DNA from: Stenogyne calaminthoides
Taxonomy: Eukaryota; Streptophyta; Magnoliopsida; Lamiales; Lamiaceae
Assembly (NCBI GenBank): GCA_037126765.1
Contig: JBBCBC010000001.1
Span: forward strand, 19,734,622-19,798,621
Length of the DNA: 64,000 bases
Direction of reading: 5' to 3'
The first letter of the stretch is position 1, and every line of letters starts with the position of its first letter. Under the pieces are notes generated by a model. That model was not told the DNA's origin. It did no database searches and was given only the letters and a program-made list of their open reading frames with translations. Below, piece after piece: positions 58,101 through 64,000 of this stretch. The position numbers and the translations under genes were made by a program.

Positions 58101-59730
58101 CACCGCCATCTTCATCGATGAGAACCACCATCTCTTTTTAGGTTTTTTTTCCAACTTCTCACCTGCTTGATCCATCTTTGCCTCCAACAGAACCTTCCCC
58201 CCCTGGTTTGTTGGGTCTCTTTAGCAGCCGTCAAACTTTTGGTGATTCTTTTTTTTTTTTTCCTCGATGGTCTGTTTTTCACAAAGAATGGGCTTGAAGA
58301 GCACCTTGGTCTTAGGAATGGGATCGAATTGGCGAAGATGTCCTCCTCCTCTCTTCGCACATCTCCAAAATAAATGATATTTTGGTGGCATGGTGGATCT
58401 TGCCTTTTGATCGTGATAGCCCCATCAACCTTCTTGAAGACTTTGGCTTGCTTTCACTCACCATCCGAATCAAAATTTGAGCCATTGAAGTCGATGGTGG
58501 GTGAGGCCTCGATCGCCGCCATCGATCGGAGCTTGGGTACTAATCTGCTCAAAACTCCCAAGAGGCTCATGATGCTTTTTTGCTCACAATATCCATCAAA
58601 ACTCTATATTGTGGCTTCAAATGCCTCTTATGCAGTGTAGCCTCAAATTTAACAGGATTCTCAGCAATCCTATCTAAATACTCCTGCTCTCTACCCAACA
58701 TATACATAGCAGGATCCTCTCCTTTATCCGCAGCTCAAAAACATCATTTAAATTCTTGAATAATATACAATTCCCTTTTCAAAATCGATGTATTTGGGCC
58801 TAATGCTCTAAATGTGATACAAGAATCGCGAGAATGCATACCATCCTCTTCATCTATCCTCAAATTACAGATGAACTCGATTACCTCTTTCGCGTATTCT
58901 TGGTCTGGTCGGCTTGCGACGAGATGAGTGAGTTTGGCCAATTGAATCATATGGAGAGCCTCCTCTTCTGGTTTGGAATTGGTTGTGCTATCGAGCGAGA
59001 CAACAAACTCGTACCAGGGTTTGTTGGTTTATGCTAATCTTTCGAACAGGGTTGGGGCCATTTTGGATATGAAGAATTGAAGTTTTAGGGTTTGGAGTTT
59101 TCTGGGCAAAGGGATTTTTATTTGCAGAGGATTTGGGAACGAAGGGTTTGATAAAATTTTGGCTTGAATGGCTTATTGGGGTATAAATAGTTTTGAGATC
59201 GTGGGAATTCACGTTGGGTTAGGTGAAAAACAACATTTGAGATTAATCTCCGATTAATCGGGTATACGAACAGACGATCTCCGAAAAGTAAGCCGCCAAA
59301 ATATCCTCATTGGTCAAAAAATGTAACAGAGCATTTAATGACTGTTGACCTTCTTCGGAATTTCAAACGATCCCGCCCAAAAACATTCCTTAGGTGTTTT
59401 GTATTTATTGCAAATGATTACTGAGCTTCACTTAAGCAATAAATGAGTTGCATGAGTCATTACTTCTTTAGACTAATTTCTCTCTATCAGTCTTACTGAG
59501 TACTGACCTTGATAAAATGTCAAGATATATCTTTGAAAATTGAATGGGTTCAAGATACTACCGAGTACTAACCTTGATGAATCTGAGTTTCGCGAGACTC
59601 GATTCGAGATTTCCATTTTATCCCGAGCTTCTCCGAGAAATTCAAGAAACTTCATGCATCTGAAAACCTTCAATTTTTCAGATTTTACTCTAAACACCTG
59701 GATCTAACATCCCTAATTCAACTGAAAGTT
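55185..59730 (-). pseudogene. Degenerate region downstream of pol (envelope-like position)
   Basis: Minus-strand reading frames of 70-100 codons follow one another in changing frames (58950-58744, 58360-58112, 56161-55853, 55787-55533), with charged, Lys/Glu-rich stretches such as KWPHVDKWMPIKFNDVWEEVKR. This suggests one long frame broken by many small indels. SIRE-type copia elements carry an extra, envelope-like frame at this place; I see no clear signal peptide or transmembrane pair, so the identity rests on position only. A duplicated sequence or a captured gene are alternatives. Confidence 0.4.
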
Positions 59731-59734
59731 CCTA

Positions 59735-59850
59735 AAATCTTGATTCAGCCAAAGGTTTAGTCAAGATATCAGCTCTCTGCTTATCAGTATGAATTTTCTC
59801 CATCCTTATGTCCTTTTTCAATACGATCTCTGATGAAGTTCCTTCTTCAG
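59735..59850 (-). pseudogene. Copia RNase H, C-terminal fragment
   Basis: Minus-strand reading gives IHTDKQRADILTKPLAESRF, the highly conserved end of copia RNase H, preceded in another frame by an IRDRIEKG block. The rest of pol is absent upstream: the sequence passes straight to the gag C-terminus within about 200 bp. Confidence 0.85.
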
Positions 59851-59999
59851 CTTTATTTCTCTTGAAGTCCATGAGGAAAGTCATCTTCCAACAATGACAT
59901 CTCAGATCTTCTTTCAACAGGGCTAATGATATCTTCATTCGATTCGATTGCTTTTTACATTTTCTGAAAAACAGATTAGATCTGTGGTACCCATTTGGT

Positions 60000-62362
60000 A
60001 TAGGGTCCTCTCTGGTTAGCTGTACCTTTTGGAATCCAAATCTGCCTGACAACTCTAATCACTTTAGAGTGGCTAATTTGTCTTCCATAAACATCAACAT
60101 ACACATTTACTACTCTGGGTGCCTTAGCGGTTTTTACGTGTATGTGTCTTAGCTTTTAGCATGAACATGGGCTTTTGAATTTTTCTTTGGTTCGGGCCTT
60201 CGTTCATTTTGCTTTGGCTTCAGTCTTGCCGGTCTAAATCTTTGATGACTTCGGATTGAGATAACCTTTACCCTTAAGCAAGTGGGGTTCGGGTTGCTTT
60301 TATCTTGAAATCTGGGTCTTTCGATTATCTTGAGGACTTGGTCTCTTCATTGAGAATGTCTCTGTTGAGTGTTTCTCATCCGAGGATTCCTCTCGATGGT
60401 TCGATGTGGAGCCTTTTCAGGTTTGCATTCTTAACTGAGGCTTTGAAGTACTTGCACGAAATTTTCAATGAGTGCTTTCGGGTTTTCTAGCCTTCACCGA
60501 GGTTTGGGCTTTCCTACGATCATTCAGTTTTTTTTGAAACCATGGGTCCTTTTCCTTGTCTACAACCTTGGGCATTTCTTGGGTTTGAAGTGTAGGTGCC
60601 ACTGGTTTTTACAAAGATTGTCTTCTTGCTACTTGATCGAGATTCAGATGACCTTGTGAGGTTCCCCGAATGTATCCCAATCCAGATTTTATAGTGGCGG
60701 ATCTCTGGTAACTCAAATTTCATCTATTACTTTAGATCACGATTATTCATAGAGTTAACTTCTTTTGTGCACTATCCTCACGATTCTGTAGAGTTTCACG
60801 CTTCTCGAGAGGTCATTGAACTTAGTCTGATTAGTTGAATCTCTTGATTGATTTCTCTAGCTTTTCGGTTAGGGTCATTATCAACTTCTCTTTCTTCTCG
60901 AGAGTTGTACTTTCGAACATCCAGTTCATCGGTAGCTCCCATTAATTGAGAAGTGATTTCGATATTGCTAGAGTCTTTCCATTTTAGATTTTTCGACTTT
61001 TCGGTTCCTTTATACGCTCTTGAGTTCTATTTAGCGATTCTTGTAAAAAGCAAAGATAGTCCTTCATCGATTCTCAAAAGAATCCATCGAGTCAAAATAG
61101 TTTTTCGGTGGAACTTGAAAACTCTTGTGCTAGTGTAGGAGCAACAACGAGAGAAAAGAAGAGTTTACCTCCTCAATGGCCATCGAGACGATGTCATCAC
61201 TTTCACTTTGTCGAGAATATTTCATCTGAAGAGCTAGATCCCTCCTCAGAGTGTTCTTCTTCTGCAACCATGGCCTTTTTGCTAGAGAACTTCTTGTCTC
61301 TTTTAGCTTGCCTTTCTCTTCTCTCCTTAGCACTCAAATCTGGACAATCATCTTTGGAAGTGACCTTTCTTTTTGGCAATTATAGCATTTGTTGGTATCA
61401 TCATCCTCGATCACTTTCTTCTTTTGGACTTGAGTCCTTCCTTTTGGATGAAGATCCCTCGAGCTTTCAGGTCTTTCTTCTTCTCAGTTGATCTGTCCTC
61501 AGGTTTCTTCTAGTACCTGTGGTTCCTGTAATAGCTTTTGTATTTTTCAAATCTACAATTAAGTCTTTCAAACCTCCTTGCCATAAGCTCATCCTGATTT
61601 TTGACATGGGGGTTCTCAGACTCTCTAGTTTTACAGGTTTTATCTTTGGCTTTTAAAGCCACATTCTTACTAGATGATGAATCATCTTTCTTTGTCGACC
61701 TTTTTGGATTTCTTATCAATTACAAATTCATAGGCCTTCACTCGAGAAAGACTTGTTGGTATGGCATTGAATTAATGTTCTTGGTGTTTTCAATCACCAC
61801 TGCATGAATATCCCATTTCTTAGAAAGACCTCTAAGAATTTTCAATGCAACTTCTCTTTGTGGATATTTCTTTCCAATTGCATTTAGATCATTCATGATG
61901 CTAGTGAATCTGACTTCCAATTTGTCTATTGATTCACCATCATCCATTTCAAAACTATCAAACTTTTCAATTGCCACTGAAAGTTTGTTTTCTTTTATAT
62001 GATCTGTGCATTGGCACATTACAGCTAGTGTATCCCAAATCTCTTTAGTAGTATTACAGTGAGAGATCATTCCCATCACACCATCATCAATTGTACTGTA
62101 TAGTGTGTCTTTAGCAATGTAGTCTAGATTGACTAACTTTCTCTCCTCGAGAGTCGGTTGGTCATCGAGACTTAGGAAATTCTGCTCTAGGATCAATTCT
62201 CTCATCTTCTGTTCCTCTGTGATTCACCACAGTAAATTGGAATGGCCCTTCAGAGACCACTCTCCACATTCGTTCATGTTTGGAATACGGGTGAGCCTGT
62301 ATTCTCAGTCTCCATAAATCATAGTTCTCCACTGAGAACATGGGAAGTTTTTTAGAAGACAT
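60000..62362 (-). pseudogene. Copia gag (UBN2-type) of the SIRE-like element
   Basis: ATG at 62362, beginning MSSKKLPMFSVENYDLW. The UBN2-like gag core is well preserved at 62205-61738 (KEIWDTLAVMCQCTDHIKE, NKLSVAIEKFDSFEMDDGES, LEVRFTSIMNDLNAIGKKYP, LKILRGLSKKWDIH). A basic linker and a zinc-knuckle remnant (DCPDLSAKERREKRKAKRDKK in a shifted frame, near 61350-61290) follow, then a coiled-coil-like region and an IWIPK gag end near 60030. Frame changes occur near 62200, 61735 and repeatedly below 61500. Several would be cured by restoring one base in cga or tcg to caga or tctg, so they may be sequence errors. Confidence 0.8.
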
Positions 62363-62478
62363 TTTTATCTGAGATTTTGAAAAATTCAGCAAATAAGATC
62401 GATTCGAGATAGACCACAAGTATATTTAGCAAATAAAACTTTGGTCAACAAAAGCCAGTGGTCAAGTTGAACCAATTT

Positions 62479-62491
62479 GCTCGATATACCA
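62479..62491 (-). promoter_or_regulatory. Primer-binding site of the SIRE-like element
   Basis: On minus, after the LTR end ACAAG, comes TGGTATATCGAGC. The expected initiator-Met complement is TGGTAT followed by CAGAGC; here the CAGAGC part reads CGAGC, one A short. Confidence 0.7.
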
Positions 62492-62493
62492 CT

Positions 62494-64000
62494 TGTTGGT
62501 CCCTTAGATATGGGGAATACACGTGTTCAGTGTTTTTAAAACTTTTTCTTACTGAGGTCAGCTTGGGTCAGATAATCCTGAAGATTAGGTTCTGAGAAGC
62601 ACAGATCGCTCTGAGTCAAAGTCTCTTTGAGACAAAGTGATCTGAAAACTTTTCGAGATACCTCGAGATAATCCCAACCGAGTCCTGAGTTTGAGAGATC
62701 CCGAGTTGCTTGGATCGATATAACTAACTTATTGAACCCTCGGAAGAGTAAGTTCGGTTTGGTAACTATCTCTGTTCTAGCTACTCGGATGTCTTGAAAT
62801 GGTTGGCCCTTTAGTTTATACTCGTTTTAAGCTTTGCTGAAAAACCTTCCTTTAATGGAATAGTGATTAGGTTGTGATTCAATTACATGCAACTTCCAGT
62901 GGATTGATTCCAATTGAAATATCAGTGAAAATATGCTTTCAAACTTCGGTGATGCAAATGTTAAGCACGGAAAAAAGATAAACAACCAAATAGTTTATAG
63001 TGGTTCGGAGACTCAAGCTCCTACATCCACTCTCTCTCGATCTTCGAGAGAAATTCACTAATCACTTCAGCTTTACGACTACCTCGCGTAGTTTACTTAC
63101 TCAACTTCGTACTGAGCTTTACATTACTCCACGTAGTTTACTTACTCAACCCGACATTGAGCTTTCTGACTACCTCCGTAGTTTACTTACTCAAACAAAA
63201 ACAAGTTTTCAGACTACCTCTGTAGCTTACTAACTTCTCCTCTAAAGTTTTCTGACTACTCCGCGTAGTTTACTAACTCTTTACAACTCTTCTCACCAAC
63301 AAACACACTCCAACTACCTTCTCAAGGGTTTGGGGTTTCTCGGTTGGTTTCAACTAGGATGAGATATCCTTTACAATGAAGTATAATGCAAAGGGTTAGG
63401 ATATCTCGACTAAGCTTCGGATATGTCTTATCAAGCTAGGCTTAGTTTAGTGAGCTCTCTTCAATATAAAAGCACTTGAGAAATTCTAGGTTTTTCGAGT
63501 GCTTCAACTTTGCGATAATAAGTTTGAGCTCTTGAGTTGCTTACAAATTTCCCGTAACCTTACAATGTAGAGGGTCACAAGTATTTATAGGCATACACCA
63601 AGGTCACTCTTTGAAAACTATCCGTTGGAGAGATAGCCGTGAGTTTATCTTATGGTGTGTGAGAAACGGCTATATTTAGGGTTTGAAACTCCCTAACATG
63701 TTTTAAATGATAGTCTTTCATGTAGCCGGTCTTCACTTTTTGCGATCTGGAACTTTTGTACTTGACATCTATTTCGGCGACTTTGTCCTTTGTTAGTGTC
63801 GATTTTATGCGATGTCGTCTTCCTCTTTTTGACTTTTGTCTCCGATTAAGGTAACACCTTTAACGACTCTTTTGGTTACAAACTACGAGTTGATATAACC
63901 TTAACAACACTCGACTTAGTTCTTTTTATGCGCATTTGAATGTCTTGGCAAATATCTATTTTTCTAAGGAATCGCGATCTTCTCGATGTTGCATCGCCCG
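62494..64000 (-). repeat. 5' LTR of the SIRE-like element, truncated by the window
   Basis: On plus it begins tgttggtcccttagatatgg and then follows the 53.1-54.6 kb LTR in order. About 1.5 of 2.1 kb is present. Confidence 0.88.

Larger units (their letters stand above)
53068..64000 (-). mobile_element. SIRE/Maximus-like Ty1/copia element, pol-deleted, cut by the window edge
   Basis: Minus-strand unit: 5' LTR (62494 to beyond 64000), tRNA primer site, gag (62362 to about 60000), only the last piece of RNase H (about 59850-59735), a 4.5-kb downstream region, a polypurine tract and the 3' LTR (55171-53068). The two LTRs are clearly homologous over the shared 1.5 kb. The downstream region between RNase H and the 3' LTR is where SIRE-type elements carry an envelope-like frame. 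Protease, integrase and most of reverse transcriptase are missing, so the copy is non-autonomous. Confidence 0.85.

Overview
The window looks like nuclear DNA of a flowering plant, probably a eudicot. It is AT-rich, has spliced genes, and is crowded with plant transposon classes: Mutator-like (MULE), CACTA, hAT, Stowaway and Tourist MITEs, Helitron, SINE, LINE and Ty1/copia. I see no rRNA, functional tRNA, CRISPR or bacterial operon structure. The only gene that looks like a working host gene is a C2H2 zinc-finger/EAR repressor related to Arabidopsis ZFP4 (CDS 44329-44997 +), with a long 5'-UTR intron. Species cannot be fixed from the sequence.

Layout. 1-18 kb is a graveyard of small and medium elements: a broken FAR1/FHY3-type gene (973-2690 -), a Stowaway MITE, a non-autonomous CACTA element with intact ends (5219-7555, target duplication GCA), a tRNA-derived SINE with a 15-bp duplication (8393-8589), a hAT element with an 8-bp duplication (9940-10373), a palindromic MITE family, a Helitron (13737-14950) and a LINE reverse-transcriptase remnant (about 15585-17810).

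18.3-37.6 kb is one 19.3-kb autonomous-type Mutator-like element. It has inverted ends of about 115 bp and 8-bp GTTACATT flanks. Its spliced MURA-type transposase gene (20138-36402 +) runs towards a second, convergent small gene encoding a GRF zinc-finger/coiled-coil protein (36802-37215 -). This geometry resembles maize MuDR (mudrA/mudrB). The element was later hit by a solo LTR in its leader (18633-19938, TAACC duplication), by a 10.7-kb Ty1/copia structure inside the transposase (21954-32654, ATACT duplication) and by a second solo LTR (32710-34263).

The copia insertion is the most unusual object here. The outer edges are plus-strand LTR sequence, but the coding body and two LTR stretches are on the minus strand. 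The two partial LTRs are complementary halves of one LTR that overlap by exactly 5 bp (GTATC/GATAC), and each half abuts an LTR terminus. That is the expected signature of an integrase-made self-integration (autointegration) inversion that later ended up in the chromosome.

38-48 kb holds more MITEs (two MULE-type with perfect 9-bp duplications, a Tourist-like element, and two Stowaway copies in opposite orientation just upstream of ZFP4), then ZFP4, then mostly featureless AT-rich DNA. 48-64 kb is retrotransposon DNA: a tandem GGATATCTGAG-type array, a spliced gag-like remnant on plus, and a minus-strand SIRE/Maximus-like copia element (53068 to beyond the window end) that keeps gag, the last part of RNase H and a long downstream region but has lost most of pol. 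This last segment shows repeated one-base differences at CAGA/TCTG sites that may be consensus errors, so its frameshifts should be read with caution.
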